Shown one piece after another: positions 11,010-22,664 of a DNA stretch of 23,237 nucleotides (position 1 is its first letter; the number at the start of each line of letters is the position of its first letter). The DNA is from Saccoglossus kowalevskii (Eukaryota; Hemichordata; Enteropneusta; Harrimaniidae). The position numbers and the translations under genes were made by a program. Under the pieces are notes generated by a model. The model worked only from the letters and a program-made list of their open reading frames with translations, did no database searches and was not told the origin of the DNA. The stretch is taken from positions 1-23,237 of the forward strand of contig NW_003142791.1 in the NCBI RefSeq assembly GCF_000003605.2. The letters are read 5' to 3'.

Positions 11010-11547
11010 GGAATAGAAAGACAGTCTTGTTAGGAATAGAAAGACAGTCTTGTTAGGAATAGAAAGACAGTCTTGTTAGGAATAGAAAGACAGTCTTGTT
11101 AGGAATAGAAAGACAGTCTTGTTAGGAATAGAAAGACAGTCTAGTTAGGAATAGAAAGACAGTCTTGTTAGGAATAGAAAGACAGTCTTGTTAGGAATAG
11201 AAAGACAGTCTTGTTAGGAATAGAAAGACAGTCTAGTTAGGAATAGAAAGACAGTCTTGTTAGGAATAGAAAGACAGTCTTGTTAGGAATAGAAAGACAG
11301 TCTTGTTAGGAATAGAAAGACAGTCTTGTTAGGAATAGAAAGACAGTCTAGTTAGGAATAGAAAGACAGTCTAGTTAGGAATAGAAAGACAGTATTGTTA
11401 GGAATAGAAAGACAGTCTTGTTAGGAATAGAAAGACAGTCTTGTTAGGAATAGAAAGACAGTCTTGTTAGGAATAGAAAGACAGTCTTGTTAGGAATAGA
11501 AAGACAGTCTAGTTAGGAATAGAAAGACAGTCTAGTTAGGAATAGAA
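11010..11547 (+). repeat. Duplicated block Q, copy 3 (partner 2085-2622)
   Basis: Third copy of block Q: 538 bases match 2085-2622 with the same W3 marker, here at 11394. The match stops at 11548, exactly where a three-deletion indel cluster begins, and the monomer order differs beyond it. Confidence 0.88.
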
Positions 11548-11608
11548 GACAGTCTAGTTAGGAATAGAAAGACAGTCTTGTTAGGAATAGAAGACAGTCT
11601 AGTTAGGA
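11546..11608 (+). other. Indel cluster: three single-base deletions in 63 bases
   Basis: Two monomers have GAAGAC instead of GAAAGAC (11545-11550 and 11590-11595) and one has GGATAG instead of GGAATAG (near 11606-11610). All three are losses of one A from an A run. There is no deletion anywhere in the preceding 11.5 kb. These may be consensus errors at homopolymers or real local mutations. Confidence 0.9.
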
Positions 11609-12447
11609 TAGAAAGACAGTCTAGTTAGGAATAGAAAGACAGTCTTGTTAGGAATAGAAAGACAGTCTTGTTAGGAATAGAAAGACAGTCTTGTTAGGAA
11701 TAGAAAGACAGTCTAGTTAGGAATAGAAAGACAGTCTAGTTAGGAATAGAAAGACAGTCTACTTAGGAATAGAAAGACAGTCTAGTTAGGAATAGAAAGA
11801 CAGTCTAGTTAGGAATAGAAAGACAGTCTTGTTAGGAATAGAAAGACAGTCTAGTTAGGAATAGAAAGACAGTCTAGTTAGGAATAGAAAGACAGTCTTG
11901 TTAGGAATAGAAAGACAGTCTAGTTAGGAATAGAAAGACAGTCTAGTTAGGAATAGAAAGACAGTCTAGTTAGGAATAGAAAGACAGTATTGTTAGGAAT
12001 AGAAAGACAGTCTTGTTAGGAATAGAAAGACAGTCTTGTTAGGAATAGAAAGACAGTCTTGTTAGGAATAGAAAGACAGTCTTGTTAGGAATAGAAAGAC
12101 AGTCTAGTTAGGAATAGAAAGACAGTCTAGTTAGGAATAGAAAGACAGTCTTGTTAGGAATAGAAAGACAGTCTAGTTAGGAATAGAAAGACAGTCTAGT
12201 TAGGAATAGAAAGACAGTCTAGTTAGGAATAGAAAGACAGTCTAGTTAGGAACAGAAAGACAGTCTAGTTAGGAATAGAAAGACAGTCTTGTTAGGAATA
12301 GAAAGACAGTCTAGTTAGGAATAGAAAGACAGTCTAGTTAGGAATAGAAAGACAGTCTTGTTAGGAATAGAAAGACAGTCTAGTTAGGAATAGAAAGACA
12401 GTCTAGTTAGGAATAGAAAGACAGTCTAGTTAGGAATAGAAAGACAG

Positions 12448-12492
12448 TCTAGTCAGGAACAGAAAGACAGTCTAGTCAGGAACAGAAAGACA
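12448..12492 (+). repeat. Doubled variant monomer GTCAGGAACAG
   Basis: Two adjacent W2 monomers both carry GTCAGGAACAG (near 12452-12462 and 12475-12485). The same variant occurs singly at 4841-4851 and near 19186-19196, each time on a W2 monomer next to other W2 monomers. The adjacency here is a fresh one-monomer tandem duplication. These monomers lack the usual TAG at positions 11-13 and 17-19, but W2 has another TAG at positions 7-9. Confidence 0.8.
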
Positions 12493-13505
12493 GTCTTGTT
12501 AGGAATAGAAAGACAGTCTTGTTAGGAATAGAAAGACAGTCTAGTTAGGAATAGAAAGACAGTCTAGTTAGGAATAGAAAGACAGTCTTGTTAGGAATAG
12601 AAAGACAGTCTAGTTAGGAATAGAAAGACAGTCTAGTTAGGAATAGAAAGACAGTCTTGTTAGGAATAGAAAGACAGTCTTGTTAGGAATAGAAAGACAG
12701 TCTAGTTAGGAATAGAAAGACAGTCTTGTTAGGAATAGAAAGACAGTCTTGTTAGGAATAGAAAGACAGTCTTGTTAGGAATAGAAAGACAGTCTAGTTA
12801 GGATCAGAAAAACAGTCTAGTTAGGAATAGAAAGACAGTCTAGTTAGGAATAGAAAGACAGTCTTGTTAGGAATAGAAAGACAGTCTAGTTAGGAATAGA
12901 AAGACAGTCTAGTTAGGAATAGAAAGACAGTCTTGTTAGGAATATAAAGACAGTCTAGTTAGGAATAGAAAGACAGTCTAGTTAGGAATAGAAAGACAGT
13001 CTAGTTAGGAATAGAAAGACAGTATTGTTAGGAATAGAAAGACAGTCTTGTTAGGAATAGAAAGACAGTCTTGTTATGAATAGAAAGACAGTCTTGTTAG
13101 GAATAGAAAGACAGTCTTGTTAGGAATAGAAAGACAGTCTAGTTAGGAATAGAAAGACAGTCTTGTTAGGAATAGAAAGACAGTCTTGTTAGGAATAGAA
13201 AGACAGTCTAGTTAGGAATAGAAAGACAGTCTTGTTAGGAATAGAAAGACAGTTTAGTTAGGAATAGAAAGACAGTCTAGTTAGGAATAGAAAGACAGTC
13301 TAGTTAGGAATAGAAAGACAGTATTGTTAGGAATAGAAAGACAGTCTTGTTAGGAATAGAAAGACAGTATTGTTAGGAATAGAAAGACAGTCTAGTTAGG
13401 AATAGAAAGACAGTCTAGTTAGGAACAGAAAGACAGTCTAGTTAGGAATAGAAAGACAGTATTGTTAGGAATAGAAAGACAGTCTTGTTAGGAACAGAAA
13501 GACAG

Positions 13506-13702
13506 TCTTAGATAGGAATAGAAAGACAGTCTTGTTAGGAATAGAAAGACAGTCTTGTTAGGAATAGAAAGACAGTCTAGTTAGGAATAGAAAGACAGTC
13601 TAGTTAGGAATAGAAAGACAGTCTTGTTAGGATAGAAAGACAGTCTTGTTAGGAATAGAAAGACAGTCTTGTTAGGAATAGAAAGACAGTCTAGTTAGGA
13701 TA
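13506..13702 (+). other. Indel cluster: one insertion and two deletions
   Basis: A rearranged monomer reads CTTAGATAGG (13507-13516), one base longer than normal. Two monomers with GGATAG follow, near 13631 and 13699, each missing one A. None of the three is found in a related copy elsewhere in the window. Confidence 0.88.
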
Positions 13703-13715
13703 GAAAGACAGTCTA

Positions 13716-14228
13716 GTTAGGAATAGAAAGACAGTCTTGTTAGGAATAGAAAGACAGTCTTGTTAGGAATAGAAAGACAGTCTAGTTAGGAATAGAAAGA
13801 CAGTCTAGTTAGGAATAGAAAGACAGTCTTGTTAGAAATAGAAAGACAGTCTTGTTAGGAATAGAAAGACAGTCTAGTTAGGAATAGAAAGACAGTCTAG
13901 TTAGGAATAGAAAGACAGTCTAGTTAGGAATAGAAAGACAGTCTTGTTAGGAATAGAAAGACAGTCTTGTTAGGAATAGAAAGACAGTCTAGTTAGGAAT
14001 AGAAAGACAGTCTTGTTAGGAATAGAAAGACAGTCTTGTTAGGAACAGAAAGACAGTCTAGTTAGGAATAGAAAGACAGTCTAGTTAGGAATAGAAAGAC
14101 AGTCTAGTTAGGAATAGAAAGACAGTCTTGTTAGGAATAGAACGACAGTCTAGTTAGGAATAGAAAGACAGTCTAGTTAGGAATAGAAAGACAGTATTGT
14201 TTAGGAATAGACAGACAGTCTTGTTAGG
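13716..14228 (+). repeat. Duplicated block X, copy 1 (partner 22725-23237)
   Basis: 513 bases match 22725-23237, right up to the window end, at an offset of 9009 (392 monomers minus 7 net indels). Shared rare markers are GTTAGAAAT (13836), GAACGACAG (C at 14143, one of the few CpG dinucleotides in the window), an inserted T in ATTGTTTAGG (about 14200) and ATAGACAGAC just after it. This is the only indel in the window with a shared copy, so it is a real inherited insertion. Confidence 0.93.
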
Positions 14229-14484
14229 AATAGAAAGACAGTCTTGTTAGGAATAGAAAGACAGTCTAGTTAGGAATAGAAAGACAGTCTTGTTAGGAAT
14301 AGAAAGACAGTCTAGTTAGGAATAGAAAGACAGTCTAGTTAGGAATAGAAAGACAGTCTAGTTAGGAATAGAAAGACAGTCTAGTTAGGAATAGAAAGAC
14401 AGTCTTGTTAGGAATAGAAAGACAGTCTAGTTAGGAACAGAAAGACAGTCTAGTTAGGAATAGAAAGACAGTATTGTTAGGAAT

Positions 14485-15064
14485 AGAAAGACAGTCTTGT
14501 TAGGAACAGAAAGACAGTCTAGTTAGGAATAGAAAGACAGTCTTGTTAGGAATAGAAAGACAGTCTTGTTAGGAATAGAAAGACAGTCTAGTTAGGAATA
14601 GAAAGACAGTCTAGTTAGGAATAGAAAGACAGTCTTGTTAGGAATAGAAAGACAGTATTGTTAGGAATAGAAAGACAGTCTTGTTAGGAATAGAAAGACA
14701 GTCTAGTTAGGAATAGAAAGACAGTCTAGTTAGGAACAGAAAGACAGTCTTGTTAGGAATAGAAAGACAGTCTTGTTAGGAATAGAAAGACAGTATTGTT
14801 AGGAATAGAATGACAGTCTTGTCAGGAATAGAAAAACAGTCTTGTTAGGAATAGAAAGACAGTCTAGTTAGGAATAGAAAGACAGTCTAGTTAGGATCAG
14901 AAAGACAGTCTTGTTAGGAATAGAAAGACAGTCTTGTTAGGAATAGAAAGACAGTCTAGTTAGGAATAGAAAGACAGTCTTGTTAGGAATAGAAAGACAG
15001 TCTTGTTAGGAATAGAAAGACAGTCTAGTTAGGAATAGAAAAACAGTCTAGTTAGGAATAGAAA
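14485..15064 (+). repeat. Duplicated block U, copy 2 (partner 4022-4601)
   Basis: Second copy of block U with the same four rare markers. It lacks the C to A change at 4213, so that change probably arose in the 3.7-6.6 kb family after this copy separated, or was lost here. On the right, a second GAAAAACAG monomer at 15062-15069 marks the divergence. Confidence 0.92.
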
Positions 15065-16143
15065 AACAGTCTAGTTAGGAATAGAAAGACAGTCTAGTTA
15101 GGAATAGAAAGACAGTCTAGTTAGGAATAGAAAGACAGTCTAGTTAGGAATAGAAAGACAGTCTAGTTAGGAATAGAAAGACAGTCTAGTTAGGAATAGA
15201 AAGACAGTCTTGTTAGGAATAGAAAGACAGTCTAGTTAGGAATAGAAAGACAGTCTAGTTAGGAATACAAAGACAGTCTAGTTAGGAATAGAAAGACAGT
15301 CTAGTTAGGAATAGAAAGACAGTATTGTTAGGAATAGAAAGACAGTCTTGTTAGGAATAGAAAGACAGTCTTGTTAGGAATAGTAAGACAGTCTAGTTAG
15401 GAATAGAAAGACAGTCTAGTTAGGAACAGAAAGACAGTCTTGTTAGGAATAGAAAGACAGTCATGTTAGGAATAGAAAGACAGTATTGTTAGGAATAGAA
15501 AGACAGTATTGTTAGGAATACAAAGACAGTCTTGTTAGGAATAGAAAGACAGTCTTGTTAGGAATAGAAAGACAGTCTAGTTAGGAATAGAAAGACAGTC
15601 TAGTTAGGAATAGAAAGACAGTCTTGTTAGGAATAGAAAGACAGTCTAGTTAGGAATAGAAAGACAGTCTAGTTAGGAATAGAAAGACAGTCTAGTTAGG
15701 AACAGAAAGACAGTCTAGTTAGGAACAGAAAGACAGTCTTGTTAGGAATAGAAAGACAGTCTTGTTAGGAATAGAAAGACAGTCTAGTTAGGAATAGAAA
15801 GACAGTCTTGTTAGGAATAGAAAGACAGTATTGTTAGGAAGAGAAAGACAGTCTAGTTAGGAACAGAAAGACAGTCTTGTTAGGAATAGAAAGACAGTCT
15901 AGTTAGGAACAGAAGGACAGTCTTGTTAGGAATAGAAAGACAGTCTTGTTAGGAATAGAAAGACAGTCTAATTAGGAATAGAAAGACAGTCTAGTTAGGA
16001 ATAGAAAGACAGTCTTGTTAGGAATAGAAAGACAGTCTTGTTAGGAATAGAAAGACAGTCTTGTTAGGAATAGAAAGACAGTCTAGTTAGGAATAGAAAG
16101 ACAGACTAGTTAGGAATAGAAAGACAGTCTAGTTAGGAACAGA
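15065..16143 (+). repeat. Ordinary array between blocks U and Y
   Basis: Mostly a long W2 run, then mixed W1, W2 and W3. Private variants are GGAATACAAAG (near 15267 and 15526), ATAGTAAGAC near 15383, GTCATGTTAGG near 15461, GGAAGAGAAAG near 15841 and ACAGACTAGTT near 16101. No gene and no long identical partner were noticed. The GGAAGAGAAAG monomer, flanked by W2c, recurs near 20291. Confidence 0.8.
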
Positions 16144-16680
16144 AAGACAGTCTTGTTAGGAATAGAAAGACAGTCTTGTTAGGAATAGAAAGACAGTCTA
16201 GTTAGGAATAGAAAGACAGTCTAGTTAGGAATAGAAAGACAGTCTAGTTAGGAATAGAAAGACAGTCTAGTTAGGAATAGAAAGACAGTCTAGTTAGGAA
16301 TAGAAAGACAGTCTAGTTAGGAATAGAAAGACAGTCTTGTTAGGAATAGAAAGACAGTCTTGTTAGGAATAGAAAGACAGTCTAGTTAGGAATAGAAAGA
16401 CAGTCTTGTTAGGAATAGAAAGACAGTATTGTTAGGAATAGAAAGACAGTCTTGTTAGGAATAGAAAGACAGTCTAGTTAGGAATAGAAAGACAGTCTAG
16501 TTAGGAATAGAAAGACAGTATTGTTTGGAATAGAAAGACAGTCTTGTTAGGAATAGAAAGACAGTCTTGTTAGGAATAGAAAGACAGTCTAGTTAGGAAT
16601 AGAAAGACAGTCTAGTTAGGAACAGAAAGACAGTCTTGTTAGGAATAGAAAGACAGTCTTGTTAGGAATAGAAAGACAGT
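16144..16680 (+). repeat. Duplicated block Y, copy 1 (partner 18347-18883)
   Basis: 537 bases match 18347-18883 at an offset of 2203 (96 monomers minus 5 deletions). The block contains a run of six W2 monomers and the rare W3 variant GTTTGGAATAG (T at 16526). The right edge is 16681 (C here, A at 18884). Confidence 0.92.
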
Positions 16681-18299
16681 CTTGTTAGGAATAGAAAGAC
16701 AGTCTTGTTAGGAATAGAAAGACAGTCTAGTTAGGAATAGAAAGACAGTCTTGTTAGGATAGAAAGACAGTCTTGTTAGGAATAGAAAGACAGTCTAGTT
16801 AGGAATAGAAAAACAGTCTTGTTAGGAATAGAAAGACAGTCTTGTTAGGAATAGAAAGACAGTCTAGTTAGGAATAGAAAGACAGTCTAGTTAGGAATAG
16901 AAAGACAGTCTTGTTAGGAATAGAAAGACAGTCTTGTTAGGAATAGAAAGACAGTCTAGTTAGGAATAGAAAGACAGTCTTGTTAGGAATAGAAAGACAG
17001 TCTTGTTAGGAATAGAAAGACAGTCTTGTTAGGAATAGAAAGACAGTCTAGTTAGGAATAGAAAGACAGTCTAGTCAGGAATAGAAAGACAGTCTTGTTA
17101 GGAATAGAAAGACAGTCTTGTTAGGAATAGAAAGACAGTCTTGTTAGGAATAGAAAGACAGTCTAGTTAGGAATAGAAAGACAGTCTTGTTAGGAATAGA
17201 AAGACAGTCTAGTTAGGAATAGAAAGACAGTCTAGTTAGGAATAGAAAGACAGTATTGTTAGGAATAGAAAGACAGTCTTGTTAGGAATAGAAAGACAGT
17301 CTAGTTAGGAATAGAAAGACAGTCTTGTTAGGAATAGAAAGACAGTCTTGTTAGGAATAGAAAGACAGTCTTGTTAGGAATAGAAAGACAGTCTAGTTAG
17401 GATCAGAAAGACAGTCTTGTTAGGAATAGAAAGACAGTCTAGTTAGGAATAGAAAGACAGTCTAGTTAGGAATAGAAAGACAGTCTTGTTAGGAATAGAA
17501 AGACAGTCTAGTTAGGAATAGAAAGACAGTCTAGTTAGGAATAGAAAGACAGTCTTGTTAGGAATAGAAAGACAGTCTAGTTAGGAATAGAAAGACAGTC
17601 TAGTTAGGAATAGAAAGACAGTCTAGTTAGGAATAGAAAGACAGTATTGTTAGGAATAGAAAGACAGTCTTGTTAGGAATAGAAAGACAGTCTTGTTAGG
17701 AATAGAAAGACAGTCTAGTTAGGAATAGAAAGACAGTCTTGTTAGGAACAGGAAGACAGTCTTGTTAGGAATAGAAAGACAGTCTTGTTAGGAATAGAAA
17801 GACAGTCTTGTTAGGAATAGAAAGACAGTCTTGTTAGGAATAGAAAGACAGTCTAGTTAGGAATAGAAAGACAGTATTGTTAGGAATAGAAAGACAGTCT
17901 TGTTAGGAATAGAAAGACAGTCTTGTTAGGAATAGAAAGACAGTCTTGTTAGGAACAGAAAGACAGTATTGTTAGGAATAGAAAGACAGTCTAGTTAGGA
18001 ATAGAAAGACAGTCTTGTTAGGAATAGAAAGACAGTCTAGTTAGGAACAGAAAGACAGTCTTGTTAGGAATAGAAAGACAGTCTTGTTAGGAATAGAAAG
18101 ACAGTCTAGTTAGGAATAGAAAGACAGTCTAGTTAGGAATAGAAAGACAGTCTTGTTAGGAATAGAAAGACAGTCTTGTTAGGAATAGAAAGACAGTCTA
18201 GTTAGGAATAGAAAGACAGTCTTGTTAGGAATAGAAAGACAGTATTGTTAGGAATAGAAAGACAGTCTTGTTAGGAATAGAAAGACAGTCTAGTTAGGA
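16681..18299 (+). repeat. Ordinary array between the two copies of block Y
   Basis: W1 and W2 monomers with few W3. It holds one isolated deletion (GGATAG near 16757-16762), one GTCAGG near 17075, one GGATCAG near 17400-17406 and the AACAGGAAG marker block. No gene is visible. Confidence 0.8.
17707..17890 (+). repeat. Marker block with AACAGGAAG, partner of 8510-8720
   Basis: Here the AACAGGAAG monomer (G at 17752) is followed by four W1 monomers before W2 and W3, against five in the partner. This is the cleanest example in the window of a monomer gained or lost inside a run of identical units. Confidence 0.7.
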
Positions 18300-18349
18300 T
18301 AGAAAGACAGTCTAGTTAGGATAGAAAGACAGTATGTTTGGAATAGAAG
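18296..18349 (+). other. Indel cluster: four deletions in about 50 bases
   Basis: Two consecutive GGATAG monomers (deletions at about 18299 and 18321) are followed by TATG for TATTG (about 18334) and GAAGAC for GAAAGAC (about 18347). This is the densest indel spot in the window, and it sits exactly at the left edge of block Y copy 2, so it marks either a recombination junction or a badly resolved assembly join. Confidence 0.9.
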
Positions 18350-18883
18350 ACAGTCTTGTTAGGAATAGAAAGACAGTCTTGTTAGGAATAGAAAGACAGT
18401 CTAGTTAGGAATAGAAAGACAGTCTAGTTAGGAATAGAAAGACAGTCTAGTTAGGAATAGAAAGACAGTCTAGTTAGGAATAGAAAGACAGTCTAGTTAG
18501 GAATAGAAAGACAGTCTAGTTAGGAATAGAAAGACAGTCTTGTTAGGAATAGAAAGACAGTCTTGTTAGGAATAGAAAGACAGTCTAGTTAGGAATAGAA
18601 AGACAGTCTTGTTAGGAATAGAAAGACAGTATTGTTAGGAATAGAAAGACAGTCTTGTTAGGAATAGAAAGACAGTCTAGTTAGGAATAGAAAGACAGTC
18701 TAGTTAGGAATAGAAAGACAGTATTGTTTGGAATAGAAAGACAGTCTTGTTAGGAATAGAAAGACAGTCTTGTTAGGAATAGAAAGACAGTCTAGTTAGG
18801 AATAGAAAGACAGTCTAGTTAGGAACAGAAAGACAGTCTTGTTAGGAATAGAAAGACAGTCTTGTTAGGAATAGAAAGACAGT
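18347..18883 (+). repeat. Duplicated block Y, copy 2 (partner 16144-16680)
   Basis: Second copy of block Y, with GTTTGGAATAG at 18729. Its left edge is the last deletion of the 18.3-kb cluster. A further GTTTGG monomer at 18339 lies just outside the left edge, 390 bases upstream of 18729 (17 monomers minus one deletion), which suggests a tandem 17-monomer duplication at this edge. Confidence 0.9.
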
Positions 18884-19120
18884 ATTGTTAGGAATAGAAA
18901 GACAGTCTTGTTAGGAATAGAAAGACAGTCTAGTTAGGAACAGAAGGACAGTCTTGTTAGGAATAGAAAGACAGTCTTGTTAGGAATAGAAAGACAGTCT
19001 AGTTAGGAATAGAAAGACAGTCTAGTAAGGAATAGAAAGACAGTATTGTTAGGAATAGAAAGACAGTCTAGTTAGGAATAGAAAGACAGTCTTGTTAGGA
19101 ATAGAAAGACAGTCTAGTTA

Positions 19121-19153
19121 GGATAGAAAGACAGTCTAGTTAGGAATAGAAAA
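19121..19153 (+). other. Indel pair: one deletion, one insertion
   Basis: GGATAG (one A missing, about 19123) is followed 29 bases later by GAAAAGAC (one A extra, 19150-19153), restoring the phase. Compensating A-run errors this close together are a common pattern for consensus miscalls. Confidence 0.85.
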
Positions 19154-20000
19154 GACAGTCTAGTTAGGAATAGAAAGACAGTCTAGTCAGGAACAGAAAG
19201 ACAGTCTTGTTAGGAATAGAAAGACAGTCTTGTTAGGAATAGAAAGACAGTCTAGTTAGGAATAGAAAGACAGTATTGTTAGGAATAGAAAGACAGTCTT
19301 GTTAGCAATAGAAAGACAGTCTAGTTAGGAATAGAAAGACAGTCTTGTTAGGAATAGAAAGACAGTCTTGTTAGGAATAGAAAGACAGTCTTGTTAGGAA
19401 TAGAAAGACAGTCTTGTTAGGAATAGAAAGACAGTCTTGTTAGGAATAGAAAGACAGTCTTGTTAGGAATAGAAAGACAGTCTAGTTAGGATCAGAAAGA
19501 CAGTCTTGTTAGGAATAGAAAGACAGTCTAGTTAGGAATAGAAAGACAGTCTAGTTAGGAATAGAAAGACAGTCTTGTTAGGAATAGAAAGACAGTCTAG
19601 TTAGGAATAGAAAGACAGTCTAGTTAGGAATAGAAAGACAGTCTTGTTAGGAATAGAAAGACAGTCTAGTTAGGAATAGAAAGACAGTCTAGTTAGGAAT
19701 AGAAAGACAGTCTAGTTAGGAATAGAAAGACAGTATTGTTAGGAATAGAAAGACAGTCTTGTTAGGAATAGAAAGACAGTCTAGTTAGGAATAGAAAGAC
19801 AGTCTAGTTAGGAATAGAAAGACAGTCTTGTTAGGAATAGACAGACAGTCTTGTTAGGAATAGAAAGACAGTCTTGTTAGGAATAGAAAGACAGTCTAGT
19901 TAGGAATAGAAAGACAGTCTTGTTAGGAATAGAAAGACAGTCTAGTTAGGAATAGAAAGACAGTCTAGTTAGGAATAGAAAGACAGTCTAGTTAGGAATA

Positions 20001-20085
20001 GAAGACAGTATTGTTAGGAATAGAAAGACAGTCTTGTTAGGAATAGAAGACAGTATTGTTAGGATAGAAAGACAGTCTTGATAGC
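20001..20085 (+). other. Indel cluster: three deletions plus a double substitution
   Basis: GAAGAC at about 20001-20006 and 20046-20051 and GGATAG near 20062-20067 each lack one A. The next monomer reads TTGATAGCAATAG, with two substitutions. Divergence is concentrated here compared with the flanking, nearly perfect units. Confidence 0.88.
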
Positions 20086-21836
20086 AATAGAAAGACAGTC
20101 TAGTTAGGAATAGAAAGACAGTCTAGTTAGGAATATAAAGACAGTCTAGTTAGGAACAGAAAGACAGTCTAGTTAGGAACAGAAAGACAGTCTTGTTAGG
20201 AATAGAAAGACAGTCTTGTTAGGAATAGAAAGACAGTCTAGTTAGGAATAGAAAGACAGTCTTGTTAGGAATAGAAAGACAGTATTGTTAGGAAGAGAAA
20301 GACAGTCTAGTTAGGAACAGAAAGACAGTCTTGTTAGGAATAGAAAGACAGTCTAGTTAGGAACAGAAAGACAGTCTTGTTAGGAAGAGAAAGACAGTCT
20401 TGTTAGGAATAGAAAGACAGTCTAGTTAGGAATAGAAAGACAGTCTAGTTAGGAATAGAAAGACAGTCTAGTTACGAATAGAAAGACAGTCTAGTTACGA
20501 ATAGAAAGACAGTCTAGTTAGGAATAGAAAGACAGTCTAGTTAGGAATAGAAAGACAGTCTAGTTAGGAATAGAAAGACAGTCTTGTTAGGAATAGAAAG
20601 ACAGTCTAGTTAGGAATAGAAAGACAGTCTTGTTAGGAATAGAAAGACAGTATTGTTAGGAATAGAAAGACAGTCTTGTTAGGAATAGAAAGACAGTCTA
20701 GTTAGGAATAGAAAGACAGTCTAGTTAGGAATAGAAAGACAGTATTGTTAGGAATAGAAAGGACAGTCTTGTTAGGAATAGAAAGACAGTCTTGTTAGGA
20801 ATAGAAAGACAGTCTAGTTAGGAATAGAAAGACAGTCTAGTTAGGAATAGAAAGACAGTCTTGTTAGGAATAGAAAGACAGTCTAGTTAGGAATAGAAAG
20901 ACAGTATTGTTAGGAATAGAAAGACAGTCTTGTTAGGAATAGAAAGACAGTCTAGTTAGGAATAGAAAGACAGTCTTGTTAGGAATAGAAAGACAGTCTT
21001 GTTAGGAATAGAAAGACAGTCTTGTTAGGAATAGAAAGACAGTCTAGTTAGGATCAGAAAGACAGTCTAGTTAGGAATAGAAAGACAGTATTGTTAGGAA
21101 TAGAAAGACAGTCTTGTTAGGAACAGAAGGACAGTCTTGTTAGGAATAGAAAGACAGTCTTGTTAGGAATAGAAAGACAGTCTTGTTAGGAATAGAAAGA
21201 CAGTCTAGTTAGGAATAGAAAGACAGTCTAGTTAGGAATAGAAAGACAGTCTAGTTAGGAACAGAAAGACAGTCTTGTTAGGAATAGAAAGACAGTCTTG
21301 TTAGGAATAGAAAGACAGTCTAGTTAGGAATAGAAAGACAGTCTAGTTAGGAATAGAAAGACAGTCTAGTTAGGAATAGAAAGACAGTCTAGTTAGGAAT
21401 AGAAAGACAGTCTAGTTAGGAATAGAAAGACAGTCTTGTTAGGAATAGAAAGACAGTCTAGTTAGGAATAGAAAGACAGTCTTGTTAGGAATAGAAAGAC
21501 AGTCTTGTTAGGAATAGAAAGACAGTCTAGTTAGGAATAGAAAGACAGTCTAGTTAGGAATAGAAAGACAGTCTAGTTAGGAACAGAAAGACAGTCTTGT
21601 TAGGAATAGAAAGACAGTCTGTTAGGAATAGAAAGACAGTCTTGTTAGGAATAGAAAGACAGTCTTGTTAGGAATAGAAAGACAGTCTTGTTAGGAATAG
21701 AAAGACAGTCTTGTTAGGAATAGAAAGACAGTCTAGTTAGGAATAGAAAGACAGTCTAGTTAGGAATAGAAAGACAGTCTTGTTAGGAATAGAAAGACAG
21801 TCTTGTTAGGAATAGAAAGACAGTCTTGTTAGGAAT

Positions 21837-22664
21837 AGAAAGACAGTCTTGTTAGGAATAGAAAGACAGTCTTGTTAGGAATAGAAAGACAGTCTTGTTA
21901 GGAATAGAAAGACAGTCTTGTTAGGAATAGAAAGACAGTCTTGTTAGGAATAGAAAGACAGTCTAGTTAGGAATAGAAAGACAGTCTAGTTAGGAATAGA
22001 AAGACAGTCTTGTTAGAAATAGAAAGACAGTCTTGTTAGGAATAGAAAGACAGTCTAGTTAGGAATAGAAAGACAGTCTAGTTAGGAATAGAAAGACAGT
22101 CTTGTTAGGAATAGAAAGACAGTCTTGTTAGGAATAGAAAGACAGTCTAGTTAGGAATAGAAAGACAGTCTTGTTAGGAATAGAAAGACAGTATTGTTAG
22201 GAATAGAAAGACAGTCTTGTTAGGAACAGAAAGACAGTCTAGTTAGGAATAGAAAGACAGTCTAGTTAGGAATAGAAAGACAGTCTAGTTAGGAATAGAA
22301 AGACAGTCTTGTTAGGAATAGAACGACAGTCTAGTTAGGAATAGAAAGACAGTCTAGTTAGGAATAGAAAGACAGTATTGTTAGGAATAGACAGACAGTC
22401 TTGTTAGGAATAGAAAGACAGTCTTGTTAGGAATAGAAAGACAGTCTAGTTAGGAATAGAAAGACAGTCTTGTTAGGAATAGAAAGACAGTCTAGTTAGG
22501 AATAGAAAGACAGTCTAGTTAGGAATAGAAAGACAGTCTAGTTAGGAATAGAAAGACAGTATTGTTAGGAATAGAAAGACAGTCTTGTTAGGAATAGAAA
22601 GACAGTCTAGTTAGGAACAGAAAGACAGTCTTGTTAGGAATAGAAAGACAGTCTTGTTAGGAAC
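21837..22664 (+). repeat. 828-bp higher-order unit, copy 1 (36 monomers)
   Basis: Shared markers GTTAGAAAT (22017 and 22845) and GAACGACAG (22324 and 23152) are each exactly 828 bases apart, giving a 36-monomer tandem unit. The first 266 bases (21837-22102) are identical to 22665-22930. In the middle, this copy has two W2 where the next has three, and an extra W3 further on, so total length is kept by one loss and one gain. It lacks the inserted T that the other two copies share. Confidence 0.88.

Larger units (their letters stand above)
11548..13715 (+). repeat. Ordinary array between blocks
   Basis: W1, W2 and scattered W3 monomers. Apart from the doubled variant and the indel clusters at each end, I traced no long identical partner within the window. 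Private variants include CTACTTAGG near 11759, GGAATATAAAG near 12941, GTTATGAATAG near 13074 and AGTTTAGTTAGG near 13252. No gene or other element is visible. Confidence 0.85.
18884..21836 (+). repeat. Ordinary array with scattered indels
   Basis: Mixed W1, W2, W3 and C17 monomers. It holds indel clusters near 19123-19153 and 20002-20064 and single indels at about 20761 (extra G) and 21620 (missing T). A stretch near 19840-20030, starting with ATAGACAGAC and followed by about eight monomers, has the same order as 22388-22590. Two adjacent monomers carry GTTACGAAT near 20471-20503, introducing CpG. No gene is visible. Confidence 0.8.
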
